Positions 7,611 through 16,515 of a DNA stretch of 64,000 nt are shown piece after piece. The stretch is from assembly GCA_963790085.1 (NCBI GenBank), contig CAWBNH010000008.1:124001-188000 (forward strand). The letters are read 5' to 3'. The translations under genes were made by a program, and so were the position numbers. The DNA comes from CAXMST01 sp963790085. Its GTDB lineage: Bacteria > Actinomycetota > Thermoleophilia > Solirubrobacterales > 70-9. The notes beneath the pieces were generated by a model. The model was not told where the DNA came from. It saw nothing but the letters and a program-made list of their open reading frames with translations, and did not search any database. The first letter of the stretch is position 1; each line of letters begins with the position of its first letter.

Positions 7611-8510
7611 ATGGCCGACCGCGACGACCTCGAGTTCACCTACTCACTGATCGACCGGGTCTTCAGGCTCAGCCTCGGTGAGCTCGCGGACTTCAGCGGC
7701 GCCAAGTTCGACGGTCAGTGGTCGCTGTCCCTGGAGCAGGCGCAGCGGCGCAAGCACGACTACGTCGCCGAGCAGATTGGGATCTCCGCCGGCCGCCGGA
7801 TTCTCGACCTCGGCTGCGGCTGGGGGCCACTGCTCGCCTACGCGCGCGAGCGGGGCGCGAACGGCGTCGGCGTCACCCTCTCCGGAGCGCAGGCCCGGGC
7901 CTGCCGACGGCACGGGCTCGACGTCCAGATCCGCGATGCCACGACGCTCGAGCCGGAAGACCTCGGCAGCTTCGACGCGATCGCCAGCCTCGGGGCCTTC
8001 GAGCACTTCTGCTCGCCGGAGGACTACGCCGCCGGTCGTCAGGAGGAGCGCTACCGCGGCATCTTCGAGAGGCTGGCCCGGCTGCTGCCCGAGGGTGGCC
8101 GTCTGTACCTGCAGACGATGGTCTTCGGACCCAACATGATCCCGGTCGAGGAAGTCGACATCGACGCGCCGCGGCACTCCGATGCCTGGTACCTCGCCCT
8201 GATGGGCAAGCAGTTCCCGGGCTCCTGGCTGCCGTTCGGGGAACGGCAGGTGATCGAGTGCGCCGAGCCACAGTTCCGTCTCGTCTCGAGCGTCAGCGGC
8301 CGCCTCGACTATCTCGAGACGATTCGCCGCTGGCGCGAGCGCTTCGGCGCCCCCGGGGTGCGCAAGACCCTGTTCAAGCTGCGCCTGATCCCGCACTGGC
8401 TCACCAATCCCGACTTCCGGCTCGCATTCACCTCCGGCGTCAGCGCCAACAGCGTCTGCTTCGAGCGCAAGCTGCTCGAGCACCACCGGATCGTGCTCGA
8501 GCGGCGCTGA
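7611..8510 (+). CDS. Cyclopropane-fatty-acyl-phospholipid synthase-like methyltransferase
   Basis: SAM-dependent methyltransferase of the CFA synthase/mycolic acid cyclopropane synthase superfamily, 299 residues. SAM-binding motif I is ILDLGCGWGPLLAYARERG; upstream SLSLEQAQRRKHDYV matches the LTLEQAQ..K helix of that family; SLGAFEHF corresponds to the bicarbonate-site region S(L/V)G.FEH. It lacks the long N-terminal domain of E. coli CFA synthase. ATG 7611 follows TACGCT by 10 bases. It lies between cdsA and dxr; a lipid substrate is plausible but not shown by sequence alone. Confidence 0.85.
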   Translation: MADRDDLEFTYSLIDRVFRLSLGELADFSGAKFDGQWSLSLEQAQRRKHDYVAEQIGISAGRRILDLGCGWGPLLAYARERGANGVGVTLSGAQARACRRHGLDVQIRDATTLEPEDLGSFDAIASLGAFEHFCSPEDYAAGRQEERYRGIFERLARLLPEGGRLYLQTMVFGPNMIPVEEVDIDAPRHSDAWYLALMGKQFPGSWLPFGERQVIECAEPQFRLVSSVSGRLDYLETIRRWRERFGAPGVRKTLFKLRLIPHWLTNPDFRLAFTSGVSANSVCFERKLLEHHRIVLERR

Positions 8511-8535
8511 GCGCCGGCCCGTGGGCGCCGCTACC

Positions 8536-8541
8536 TACACT
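8536..8541 (+). promoter_or_regulatory. -10-like element of dxr (leaderless layout)
   Basis: TACACT ends 8 bases before the GTG start of dxr at 8550, leaving no room for a ribosome-binding site on a transcript starting about 7 bases downstream. Confidence 0.5.
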
Positions 8542-8549
8542 TCGTCGGC

Positions 8550-9734
8550 GTGAAGAGGATCCTGATACTCGGCTCCACCGGCTCGATCGGTGGGCAGGCG
8601 CTGGACGTGATCGAGCGGGGCCAGGGGCTACGCGTGGTCGGGCTCAGCGCCGACACGGATGCAGGGCTGCTGATCGGGCAGGCCGGCCGCCACGATCTGC
8701 CGTTGATCGCGCTCGCCGATCCGGGCGCAGCCGACGAGGCCCGCTCCGCCTGGAGCGGGGAGGTGCTCGGCGGCCCCGAGGGCGTGCGCGCCCTGATCGA
8801 GCGCACAGAGCCCGACCTGGTCCTGAACGCGATCGTCGGTTCCGCCGGGCTCGGCCCGACGATCGCGACGCTCAGCGCCGGGATCGACCTGGCGCTGGCC
8901 AACAAGGAGAGCCTCGTGGTCGGCGGCGAGCTCGTCACCGCCCTGGCCGAGGCGACCGGTGCGCGGATCATCCCGGTCGACTCCGAGCACTCGGCCCTCT
9001 ACCAGCTGATCGGCTCAGAGCAACCGGGAACCGTCACGCGCCTCGTACTAACCGCCTCCGGCGGGCCCTTCCGCGGCCGCACCGACCTCACCTCCGTCAC
9101 CCGCGAGCAGGCGCTGGAGCACCCGACCTGGGAGATGGGCGGCAAGATCACGATCGATTCGGCAACGCTGATGAACAAGGGCCTCGAGCTGATCGAGGCC
9201 CACCATCTGTTCGGCATCGACTATGGCCGGATCGACGTGGTCGTCCACCCGCAGTCCCTGGTCCACTCGCTGATCCACCTCAACGACGGGGCGACGCTGG
9301 CCCACCTCGGCTACCCCGACATGCGGGTGCCGATCTCCTATGCGCTTCACCACCCCGAGCGCGCGGACGTGCCGGTGCCGACGCTCGACCTGGTCGAGGC
9401 CGGCGAGCTGACCTTCGAGGAGCCCGATGCCGAGACCTTTCGCTGCCTCGCGCTGGCCCGCTCCGCGGGGGTGGCCGGTGGAACGGCGCCGTGCACCCTC
9501 AACGCCGCGAACGAGGAGGCGGTCGCGGCCTTCCTCGCGGGGCGGCTGCCGTTCGCCGCGATCGCCGCGGTGGTCGAGCGGGCGCTCGAGGCCATTCCGG
9601 CGGAGCGGCCGACGCGCTTCGAGGACCTGTTCGAGGCCGACGCCCGCGCCCGCGAGGTTGCGGCTGACGCCGCCGAGGAGCTCGGCGGGACGCTCAGCGG
9701 CGCCTCGCCGAACGGGGGGGAGCGGCACCGATGA
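8550..9734 (+). CDS. dxr: 1-deoxy-D-xylulose-5-phosphate reductoisomerase
   Basis: Second enzyme of the MEP isoprenoid pathway, converting DXP to MEP with NADPH. The 394-residue protein has the N-terminal NADPH motif LGSTGSIGGQALDVI, LANKESLVVGGELV, the metal/substrate segment IPVDSEHSALYQ, LTASGGPFRG and GGKITIDSATLMNKGLE.IEAHHLF. GTG start. The stop overlaps rseP by 4 bases. Together with ispG (14.1 kb) and uppS, it shows the window supplies isoprenoid carrier lipid synthesis. Confidence 0.96.
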   Translation: MKRILILGSTGSIGGQALDVIERGQGLRVVGLSADTDAGLLIGQAGRHDLPLIALADPGAADEARSAWSGEVLGGPEGVRALIERTEPDLVLNAIVGSAGLGPTIATLSAGIDLALANKESLVVGGELVTALAEATGARIIPVDSEHSALYQLIGSEQPGTVTRLVLTASGGPFRGRTDLTSVTREQALEHPTWEMGGKITIDSATLMNKGLELIEAHHLFGIDYGRIDVVVHPQSLVHSLIHLNDGATLAHLGYPDMRVPISYALHHPERADVPVPTLDLVEAGELTFEEPDAETFRCLALARSAGVAGGTAPCTLNAANEEAVAAFLAGRLPFAAIAAVVERALEAIPAERPTRFEDLFEADARAREVAADAAEELGGTLSGASPNGGERHR

Positions 9735-10858
9735 GCGCCTGGGTCCTGGCGATCGGCGGCTTCGCGGCGCTGGTCATCCTGCACGAGGCGGGGCACTTCT
9801 TCGCCGCGAAGGCGGTCGGGATGAGGGTCGAGCGCTTCTTCCTCTTCTTCCCGCCGAAGCTGTTCAGCGTCAGGCGCGGGGAGACCGAGTACGGAGTCGG
9901 CGCGATCCCGCTCGGAGGCTTCGTGAAGATCACCGGGATGAACCCGGAGGAGGAGATCCCGGAGGAGGTCGCCGACCGCGCCTACTATCGGCAGCCGGTC
10001 TGGAAGCGGATCCTCGTGATCGCCGCGGGACCGTTCGTCAACATCATCCTGGCGCTCGTCATCTTCTTCCTGATCGCCAGCGGCTTCGGCCTCGATGGTG
10101 AGACCACCAACCAGATCGGTCGGGTCTCGGAGGACCTACCCGCCGGCACAGCGCTGGAGCGCGGCGACGCTCTCGTCGCGGTCGACGGCACCGACGTGTC
10201 GCAGCTCAGCGGCGAACGGCTGACGAACAGGGTCAGCGCCCTGATCGGAACCCACAGATGCGCGGGGAAGCCGACCGAGGGCTGCGAGGCCACGACGCCG
10301 GTCAAGCTGACCATCCTCCGGGACGGCGAGAAACAGACCGTCGAGCTGACGCCGGTCTTCGACGTGCCCAGCGACGCCGAGCGGGAGGCCGGCCTCGAGC
10401 CCGCGATGCGGCTCGGCTTCGGCTACTCGGGGGAGCGGGAGACCCAGCCGATCGGCGATGCGGCCGAGTACTCGGTCGACACGGCGTGGTTCATCACCAG
10501 CCGGACCGCCGAGACCTTCTCACGGATCTTCGACGCCGAGCAGCGCAAGGAGATCACCGGGGTCGTCGGTGCGACCGAGGTGACGCGGCAGAGCTTCGAG
10601 TTCGACACCAGGCAGGCGCTGTTCGTGCTCGGTGTCATCAGCCTCTCGCTGGGGCTGATCAACCTCCTGCCCTTCCTGCCGCTCGACGGCGGGCACATCT
10701 TCTGGAGCCTGTACGAGAAGGCCCGTGGTCGCAGGCCTTCGCTGGCGACGATGGAGCGGGCGAGCTTCGTCGGCTTCGCGCTGGTGCTGGCCCTGTTCGT
10801 GATCGGCCTCAACAACGACATCGGCCGAATTACCGGGGAAGGCTTCAACGTTCGGTAG
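9731..10858 (+). CDS. rseP: Site-2 type membrane metalloprotease
   Basis: M50-family intramembrane zinc protease of the RseP/Rip1 group, acting in regulated intramembrane proteolysis of anti-sigma factors or signal peptides. The first helix holds HEAGH (His18, Glu19, His22). A PDZ domain covers about residues 115-205, and the third zinc ligand lies in NLLPFLPLDGGHIF near residue 310, followed by a last hydrophobic helix. The 375-residue protein is complete. It is coupled to dxr by ATGA. A possible local substrate is the single-span regulator at 24.4-25.4 kb, which is inference only. Confidence 0.93.
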   Translation: MSAWVLAIGGFAALVILHEAGHFFAAKAVGMRVERFFLFFPPKLFSVRRGETEYGVGAIPLGGFVKITGMNPEEEIPEEVADRAYYRQPVWKRILVIAAGPFVNIILALVIFFLIASGFGLDGETTNQIGRVSEDLPAGTALERGDALVAVDGTDVSQLSGERLTNRVSALIGTHRCAGKPTEGCEATTPVKLTILRDGEKQTVELTPVFDVPSDAEREAGLEPAMRLGFGYSGERETQPIGDAAEYSVDTAWFITSRTAETFSRIFDAEQRKEITGVVGATEVTRQSFEFDTRQALFVLGVISLSLGLINLLPFLPLDGGHIFWSLYEKARGRRPSLATMERASFVGFALVLALFVIGLNNDIGRITGEGFNVR

Positions 10859-10913
10859 CAGTCCGCTACGTTTCATCCTGGATCTTGAACCGAACACCGA
10901 GGAGAGGATCGGC

Positions 10914-12722
10914 ATGGAAGTGACGACGTCGGACCGGTTTGCCAGCGGCGGGCCGGGCGCGGACATGGTCGCCCCGAATCTGGCCAAGGCCTTCCAGTCG
11001 ACCGCCGAGCGGCTCGGCGACGAGGTCGCCGTGATCGCGGGCGAGAGCACGATCACGTGGAACGAGCTTCGCGACCGCGCCCGAGCGGCGGCCGGTGGGC
11101 TTGCCAGCCTCGGCGTCGGCAAGGGGGACACCGTCGCGATCATGCTCAACAATCGCGAGGAGTTCATGGGCCTCGACCTCGGTGCCGTGACGCTCGGCGC
11201 CGTCCCCTTCTCGATCTACCAGACCTCGTCTCCCGAGCAGATCGCCTACGTCTGCTCGGACGCCGGGGCAAAGGTGGCGATCGTCGAGAGCATGTTCCTC
11301 GAGACCTTCATGAAGGCGAAGGCCGAGCTGCCGGACCTCGAGCACGTGATCACGCTCGACGGGGGGGGCGGCACGATGACCTACGAGGAGCTGATGGCGA
11401 TCGATCCGGACTTCGACGACTCGGTCGCCGATGCCGTCGGCGCCGACGACCTGCTGACGCTGATCTACACGTCGGGCACGACCGGGCCTCCGAAGGGCGT
11501 GCAGCTCACGCACCGGAACCTGATGAGCCTGGTCTCCTCGGTCGAGGACATGATCCCGTTCCCCGAGGATCAGCAGAATCGGGTGATCTCCTGGCTGCCC
11601 GCCGCGCACATTGCCGAGCGCGGCGCTCACTACTACCTGCCGGTCGTGATGGGCGTCTCGGTGACGGTCTGCGCAGACCCCCGCAAGATCATCGAGACGC
11701 TGCCGCAGGTGCGCCCGACCTGGTTCTTCGCGGTGCCGCGGATCTGGGAGAAGCTGAAGGCGGGCCTCGAGACGATGCTGTCGAATCTCCCCGAGGAGCA
11801 GCGCGAGGGTGCCCAGCAGGGGCTGCAGGCCGCGATCGCGAAGGTCCGGGCCGAGCAGGCCGGCCAGGAGGTGCCGGAGGCGGTCGCGAAGGGAGCCGCG
11901 GCGGCGGAGGAGGGCATGTTCAAGGGACTGCGCCATAACCTGGGCCTCGATCAGGCGGTCGCGGTCAACGTCGGCGCAGCGCCGACGCCGCTCGAGGTCC
12001 TGGAGTTCTTCCACGCGATCGGGATTCCGATCGGCGAGCTCTGGGGGATGTCCGAGACCTGTGGCGTCGCGACCCTGAACCCGCCCGGAAAGGTGAAGCT
12101 GGGCACCGTCGGCCCGCCGACGCCGGGCATCGAGATCAAGCTCGAGGCCGACGGCGAGGTGATGGTCCGCGGCGACTCGATCATGGCCGGCTACAGGAAC
12201 ATGCCGGACAAGACCGCCGAGACGATCAACTCGGAGGGTTGGCTGGCGACCGGCGACATCGGTGAGCTCGACGCCGACGGATACCTGAAGATCGTCGATC
12301 GCAAGAAGGAGCTGATCATCAATGCGGCCGGCAAGAACATGTCGCCCGCGGGGATCGAGGCCCATCTGAAGAGCGCGAGCCCGCTGATCGGGCAGGCTGT
12401 CGCGATTGGCGATCAGCGGCCGTTCAACGTCGCGCTGATCACCCTCGACCCCGAGTACGCGCCCGTCTGGGCCGAGCAGCAGGGGATCGAGGACGCCTCA
12501 CTCGAGGCGCTCGCCGACAACCCGCAGGTGATCGCCGCGGTCGAAGGAGCGATCGAGGCGGCTAACGCGAAGATGTCGCGGGTCGAGCAGATCAAGAAGT
12601 TCCGGATCCTGCCGAGCGACTGGGAGCCGGGCGGCGACGAGCTGACCCCGACGATGAAGCTGAAGCGCAAGCCGATCAGCGAAAAGTACAGCGAGGAGAT
12701 CGAGGCTCTGTACGCCCGCTGA
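10914..12722 (+). CDS. Long-chain acyl-CoA synthetase (AMP-binding, FadD15-like)
   Basis: ANL-superfamily adenylating enzyme that activates fatty acids as acyl-CoA. The 602 residues show the phosphate loop YTSGTTGPPKGVQLTHRN (about 185-202), the motif GELWGMSETCG, the hinge region TGDIGELDADGYLKIVDRKKELIINAAGKNMSP and the C-terminal catalytic Lys region TPTMKLKRK. Length and motif wording match the FadD15/long-chain group rather than short-chain ligases. The ATG at 10914 is preceded by GAGGAGAGGATC. Fatty acyl-CoA could serve the wax-ester synthase at 35-36 kb. Confidence 0.9.
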   Translation: MEVTTSDRFASGGPGADMVAPNLAKAFQSTAERLGDEVAVIAGESTITWNELRDRARAAAGGLASLGVGKGDTVAIMLNNREEFMGLDLGAVTLGAVPFSIYQTSSPEQIAYVCSDAGAKVAIVESMFLETFMKAKAELPDLEHVITLDGGGGTMTYEELMAIDPDFDDSVADAVGADDLLTLIYTSGTTGPPKGVQLTHRNLMSLVSSVEDMIPFPEDQQNRVISWLPAAHIAERGAHYYLPVVMGVSVTVCADPRKIIETLPQVRPTWFFAVPRIWEKLKAGLETMLSNLPEEQREGAQQGLQAAIAKVRAEQAGQEVPEAVAKGAAAAEEGMFKGLRHNLGLDQAVAVNVGAAPTPLEVLEFFHAIGIPIGELWGMSETCGVATLNPPGKVKLGTVGPPTPGIEIKLEADGEVMVRGDSIMAGYRNMPDKTAETINSEGWLATGDIGELDADGYLKIVDRKKELIINAAGKNMSPAGIEAHLKSASPLIGQAVAIGDQRPFNVALITLDPEYAPVWAEQQGIEDASLEALADNPQVIAAVEGAIEAANAKMSRVEQIKKFRILPSDWEPGGDELTPTMKLKRKPISEKYSEEIEALYAR

Positions 12723-12743
12723 GCCGGGTGGCCCGAGCGACCC

Positions 12744-13025
12744 TCAGGCCGCCGCTCCGGGGGCGAAACGCCTCTCTGCGCGAGCCCGGCGCTTGGCCGC
12801 TTCCTGCTCGCGGTTCTTCGCCGGAGCCGCGGTGGTCAACTCGCCGAGCAGCCGCGATGACGCCTCCGCGACGGCATCGATCGCCGCGTCGAATGCCTCC
12901 TGGTTGGCGCGTGAGGGCTTCGAAAAGCCACTGATCTTGCGCACGTACTGCGTCGCGGCGGCATGGACCTCCTCCTCGGTCGCGGGCGGGTCGAAGTTGT
13001 AGAGCGTCTTGATGTTTCTGCACAT
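12744..13025 (-). CDS. DUF2277 family protein
   Basis: Small soluble protein of 93 residues starting MCRNIKTLYNFDPPATEEEV and continuing with the conserved YVRKISGFSKPSRANQEAF, the unmistakable DUF2277 pattern. The function of the family is unknown; the early invariant Cys and basic helices suggest a nucleic-acid or protein partner, which is speculation. The C-terminus is Arg/Ala-rich. The start at 13025 is supported by AGACTA (TAGTCT on the minus strand) 7 bases upstream, a leaderless layout. It is convergent with the acyl-CoA synthetase and divergent from the propeller gene. Confidence 0.88.
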   Translation of the reverse strand: MCRNIKTLYNFDPPATEEEVHAAATQYVRKISGFSKPSRANQEAFDAAIDAVAEASSRLLGELTTAAPAKNREQEAAKRRARAERRFAPGAAA

Positions 13026-13061
13026 GGGGCGCAGACTACGCCTCGAGCGCGGTCCAAGCGG

Positions 13062-13067
13062 CATAAT
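13062..13067 (+). promoter_or_regulatory. -10-like element of the secreted propeller gene
   Basis: CATAAT ends 7 bases before ATG 13075. The divergent DUF2277 gene has its own TAGTCT on the opposite strand at 13033-13038, so the short gap holds two back-to-back leaderless-type promoters. Confidence 0.5.
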
Positions 13068-13074
13068 CGACACG

Positions 13075-13995
13075 ATGGTCAAGCTCCGAGCACCCCTGCT
13101 GACGGCGCTGACGCTGCTTGCCGCGGCCGTGGCCGCTGCCCCCGCGGCCGCCGCTGCGCCGTGTGCGAATCCCGCCCAGGTCAGGGTCCTCAGCTCCGGC
13201 CACGGCGTCCTCGAGTCGATCGCCATCGACAGCCGCGGACGCCTCTTCTTCACCGACTCGACGGCCGGCGAGCTACTGATGCTGCGGCGACCTGGCGGCA
13301 GGCCGAAGCTGATCCTCGACGGGATCGACGGGCCCGGCGGGATCGTCTTTCAGCGCCACAGCGGCAACGTGCTGGTCGGCTTTGGCGACACGATCGCCCA
13401 GGCCGCCGACGGGCCGCTGAACCCCGAGGCCGGGCTCCTGCGGGTGAATCCGACGACCGGCGCCTCCGAGATCCACACCGAGGGCCTACAGATGGCGAAT
13501 GGCGTGGCCCGCGGTCCGGGGCGAAGGATCTACGCCTCGATCGACATCGGCGGCGGCATCGACCGGATCCGCAAGCGCCGGGTGCGTATCAACTGGGCGG
13601 ACGTGCCGAGCGCGAACGGGATGATCGCCGACAGGGCCAAGCGGAGCCTGTTCGTCAATCAGACGTTCACCGCCGCCGCGATCCAGCGGGTGCCGTTCGA
13701 CGACCCCTCCGCCGCCGAGACCTACTTCGCGGCCGGCCCTGCCGATGCCGCGGCCGGCCTCGACGGGCTCACCCGCGACGGCAACGACACCCTCTATGCC
13801 GCCGCCAACGGGGCCGGCGAGATCTGGCGCATCGACGGCCCGGGCAAGTACTGCACGCTGGCCGAGCTCGACCCCTTCCCGAGCGGCCCCAGCGACCTCG
13901 ACTTCGGAAACAGGCGGGGCAACTTCTCGGCCCGCAACCTCTACGTGACGACCTTCGGCGGCGAGCTGCTGGAGCTGGTCGACGCCCGCCGCTAG
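13075..13995 (+). CDS. Secreted SMP-30/gluconolactonase-like beta-propeller protein
   Basis: The 306-residue product starts with a clear signal peptide (KLRAPLLTALTLLAAAVAAAPAAAAAP). The mature part repeats blade-like units such as LESIAIDSRGRLFFTDSTAGELLML, GPGGIVFQRHSGNVLVGFGD, MANGVARGPGRRIYASID and LDGLTRDGNDTLYAAANGAGEIWRI, which fit a six-bladed SMP-30/strictosidine-synthase propeller. Such proteins include lactonases and paraoxonases, but no specific catalytic set can be confirmed by eye. An upstream in-frame ATG at 13009 is rejected because the signal peptide begins at 13075. Confidence 0.78.
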   Translation: MVKLRAPLLTALTLLAAAVAAAPAAAAAPCANPAQVRVLSSGHGVLESIAIDSRGRLFFTDSTAGELLMLRRPGGRPKLILDGIDGPGGIVFQRHSGNVLVGFGDTIAQAADGPLNPEAGLLRVNPTTGASEIHTEGLQMANGVARGPGRRIYASIDIGGGIDRIRKRRVRINWADVPSANGMIADRAKRSLFVNQTFTAAAIQRVPFDDPSAAETYFAAGPADAAAGLDGLTRDGNDTLYAAANGAGEIWRIDGPGKYCTLAELDPFPSGPSDLDFGNRRGNFSARNLYVTTFGGELLELVDARR

Positions 13996-14053
13996 CGGGC
14001 CGCGCCGCCAACCCCGGCCGCCGGCCCGTACGGTGGGGCCGGAGCCGGTGATC

Positions 14054-14059
14054 TAGCCT
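14054..14059 (+). promoter_or_regulatory. -10-like element that fixes the ispG start
   Basis: TAGCCT directly abuts a GTG (14060) and lies 6 bases before ATG 14066. A transcript starting 6-7 bases downstream would begin at the ATG and exclude the GTG. Confidence 0.5.
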
Positions 14060-14065
14060 GTGGGC

Positions 14066-15364
14066 ATGGCCTCGAAGCGACAGATCTTCGTTGGCGGCGT
14101 CCCGATCGGGGGTGGCGCCCCCGTCGTCGTGCAGACGATGACCAAGACCGAGACCGCCAACCTCGAGGCAACGATGGAGCAGATCGAGAAGGTCGCCGAG
14201 GCGGGCGCCGATCTCGTTCGCGTCGCCGTGCCCCGCGACAAGGACATCGAGGCGCTGAAGACGATCGTCAAACGGTCGCCGATCCCGGTGATCGCCGACA
14301 TCCACTTCAACCATACGCTGGCACTGAAGGCGATCGACGCCGGAGCCCACTGCATCAGGCTCAACCCCGGCAACATCGGCGGCAGGGACAAGGTGGCCGA
14401 GGTTGCCGCGCGGGCTACGAACGCCGGGACCCCGATGCGGATCGGCGTCAACTCGGGCTCGCTTCCCAAGCACCTCCACGAGCTCGAGCGCGAGGCGCCG
14501 GTCGAGGCGCTGGTGACGGCCGCGGTCGAGTTCGTCGAGCTGATGGAATCGCTCGACTTCGAGAACTTCAAGGTCTCGATCAAGTCGACCAACGTCCCGA
14601 ACACGATCGCCGCCAACCGGCTGCTCGCGGAGCGGATCCCCTACCCGCTGCACCTCGGCATCACCGAGGCGGGCACGAAGTGGTCGGGGTCGCTGAAGTC
14701 CGCCGTCGGGCTGGGCACGCTGCTCGCCGACGGCGTCGGGGACACGATCCGAATCAGCCTCTCGACCTTTCACGCCGAGGAAGAGGTCAAGGTCGCCTGG
14801 GAGATCCTCAAGGCACTGCAGCTTCGCGAGCGCGGGCCGGTGCTGATCGCCTGCCCGACGTGCGGTCGGCTGCAGTTCGACATGGACACGGTGGTCGCCG
14901 AGATCGAGCAGAGGCTCGAGGCCTACGTCGATCCGATCGAGGTCGCGGTGCTCGGCTGCGCCGTGAACGGGATCGGCGAGGCGTCACACGCGGACTTCGG
15001 GATCACCGGCGCCAAGAACGAGGGCCTGATCTTCGCCCACGGCAAGCCGCTCCGCAAGGTCCCGCAGGAGACGCTCGTCGATGCTCTGTTCGAGGAGATC
15101 GACAAGTCGGTCGGCAGCGAGGGCAGGGTCGAGTTCGACGAGGGCCAGTCAGCCGAGGGAGCGAAGTGGCTGCAGCGGATCGAGGAGGAGAACGCGGGCG
15201 ATCTCACCCCGGAGAGAATCGCCCAGCTCGAAGCGGCTGCGGCTCAGGAGGGGGATGACATCACCGCGCCCGGAGACGGGGAGGCGACCGGTCCGGCGCC
15301 CGACAAGGTCGAGCTCGACGAGCGGGCGTCGCCGACGTCGGGGCGACGCTTCACCCGCGCCTGA
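14066..15364 (+). CDS. ispG: 4-hydroxy-3-methylbut-2-en-1-yl diphosphate synthase
   Basis: Iron-sulfur enzyme of the MEP pathway converting MEcPP to HMBPP. The 432-residue protein contains the TIM-barrel part (VQTMTKTETANLEATMEQI, ADIHFNHTLALKAI, LNPGNIGG) and the Fe4S4 part with Cys residues in CPTCGR and VLGCAVNGIGE, then DFGITGAKNEG. It has an unusual acidic C-terminal tail of roughly 60 residues beyond the conserved domain (EEENAGDLTPERI..., ending FTRA). Start ATG 14066 is chosen over GTG 14060 from the adjacent -10-like sequence. Confidence 0.94.
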   Translation: MASKRQIFVGGVPIGGGAPVVVQTMTKTETANLEATMEQIEKVAEAGADLVRVAVPRDKDIEALKTIVKRSPIPVIADIHFNHTLALKAIDAGAHCIRLNPGNIGGRDKVAEVAARATNAGTPMRIGVNSGSLPKHLHELEREAPVEALVTAAVEFVELMESLDFENFKVSIKSTNVPNTIAANRLLAERIPYPLHLGITEAGTKWSGSLKSAVGLGTLLADGVGDTIRISLSTFHAEEEVKVAWEILKALQLRERGPVLIACPTCGRLQFDMDTVVAEIEQRLEAYVDPIEVAVLGCAVNGIGEASHADFGITGAKNEGLIFAHGKPLRKVPQETLVDALFEEIDKSVGSEGRVEFDEGQSAEGAKWLQRIEEENAGDLTPERIAQLEAAAAQEGDDITAPGDGEATGPAPDKVELDERASPTSGRRFTRA

Positions 15365-15481
15365 GGCAGCCGTCCCGGGCCGGCGGCAGGGGCGGCGGGC
15401 AGGCCGCCGCGGAACTCGGTACCCTGTGAGCCTTCTATGAGGGTGCAGTGATCGTTCGGTAAGTGAGCTGCGCCAACCGAT

Positions 15482-16198
15482 ATGAGCACGAAGCCTCGTC
15501 CGCGCATATTCCTCGCCGCCGCGCTGATCGCGCTGCTGGTCTCCGGCTCCGCCTTCGCCGCCAAGCAGACGCTGCGGCCGAATCCGGCCGACGACCCGGC
15601 GCTGGTCGGCAAGCGACTCGACCCGAACCGCTACGACGGCGCCGACGGCTGCGTCCGTCGCGAGCCGAAGGGGATGCGGCAGCTGGTTCGCTGGATGAAG
15701 CGCAACACCAAGCGCAACGCGATCTACGGCACGATCCGCTGCGACGGCGGGGTCCACGGCACCGGCCGCGCGCTCGACTGGATGCTGGACGCGCGCAAGA
15801 AGGGCCAGAAGCGGAAGGCGATGCGGGTGATCAACACCTGGCTCGCCAAGGACCGGCGGGGTCGCCCCAACGCCCTCGCCCGGCGAATGGGCATCCAGCT
15901 GATCATCTACAACTGCCGCTGGTGGCAGGCCGGCGACCGCGGCTGGCAGCGCTACAGCGCCTGCGGAGGCGGCAAGCGGAACGCCGACCCGACCCAGGGC
16001 CACATCGACCACATCCACGTCGAGCTGACCAGACCGGCCTCGAAGCTGCGGACCAGCTTCTGGAGAACGGATCTCGTCGTCGGCGGCGGGGCCGGTGACG
16101 GGGGTGGGGGTGGCGTCAGCCCGAGGCGGGTAGCGACCGAGCATCCACCCCTGCATCCGCCCGAGCCCGAGCTCGAAGCGCTCGTCGCCGGCGGCTGA
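15482..16198 (+). CDS. Secreted protein with M15-like (ARB-07466-type) C-terminal domain
   Basis: The 238-residue product has a signal peptide ending near AFAAK. The conserved region reads YDGADGCVRR..GMRQLVRWMKR, CDGGVHGTGRALDWML, INTWLAKDRRGRPNALARRMGIQLIIYNCRWWQ and QGHIDHIHVELT. The GxGRALDxM and HIDHIHV elements resemble the zinc site of D-Ala-D-Ala peptidases (M15-like fold) found in secreted actinobacterial proteins, so a role in wall metabolism is plausible; enzymatic activity is not established for this group as far as I know. The tail is Gly/Pro-rich. Confidence 0.72.
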   Translation: MSTKPRPRIFLAAALIALLVSGSAFAAKQTLRPNPADDPALVGKRLDPNRYDGADGCVRREPKGMRQLVRWMKRNTKRNAIYGTIRCDGGVHGTGRALDWMLDARKKGQKRKAMRVINTWLAKDRRGRPNALARRMGIQLIIYNCRWWQAGDRGWQRYSACGGGKRNADPTQGHIDHIHVELTRPASKLRTSFWRTDLVVGGGAGDGGGGGVSPRRVATEHPPLHPPEPELEALVAGG

Positions 16199-16220
16199 CG
16201 AAACCCGAAGCCCGTGCCGC

Positions 16221-16424
16221 TCACTCCTCGCGCGGCGTGATCCGGAAGATCGAGACGACCTCGGCCTGCTTCGCCTCGGGGTGGACCACGTAGGCCGACG
16301 GCCCGCCGCCGAACCACCCGGCCGACTCGTTGTCGCCGACGTAGATGCCCGGGTGGTGCCGGCCGTCCCCGTCCTCCACCCAGACCGGCTGGCCTTCCTT
16401 GAATCCATGCGGCTGGTCGCTCAT
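16221..16424 (-). CDS. Small conserved hypothetical protein (67 aa)
   Basis: The product begins MSDQPHGFKEGQPVWVEDGDG and contains HPGIYVGDNESAGWFGGGPSAYVVHPEAKQAEVVSIFRITP. It looks like a small SH3-like barrel with a conserved-looking hydrophobic pattern and no signal peptide or cysteine. I do not recognise a named family. It is supported as a gene by normal codon use and by GATAAT on its strand (16433-16438) ending 8 bases before the ATG. It lies in a short gap between two plus-strand genes. Confidence 0.72.
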   Translation of the reverse strand: MSDQPHGFKEGQPVWVEDGDGRHHPGIYVGDNESAGWFGGGPSAYVVHPEAKQAEVVSIFRITPREE

Positions 16425-16432
16425 CGCCGATG

Positions 16433-16438
16433 ATTATC
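16433..16438 (-). promoter_or_regulatory. -10-like element of the 67-residue gene
   Basis: On the minus strand this reads GATAAT, close to the consensus TATAAT, within GGATAATCATC; it ends 8 bases before the start codon, fitting a leaderless transcript. Confidence 0.55.
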
Positions 16439-16515
16439 CAGCCTTCGGCCCGGATCCGCCCTCCGCGGCGAGGCGATCCGCAGATCCGCCAGGGCAGCCG
16501 TAGGATTCGGTTTCG

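Noticed and set aside
13009..13074. Longer start for the secreted propeller (MMFLHMGRR)
   Set aside because: It would place 22 charged residues before the signal peptide and start upstream of the CATAAT element.
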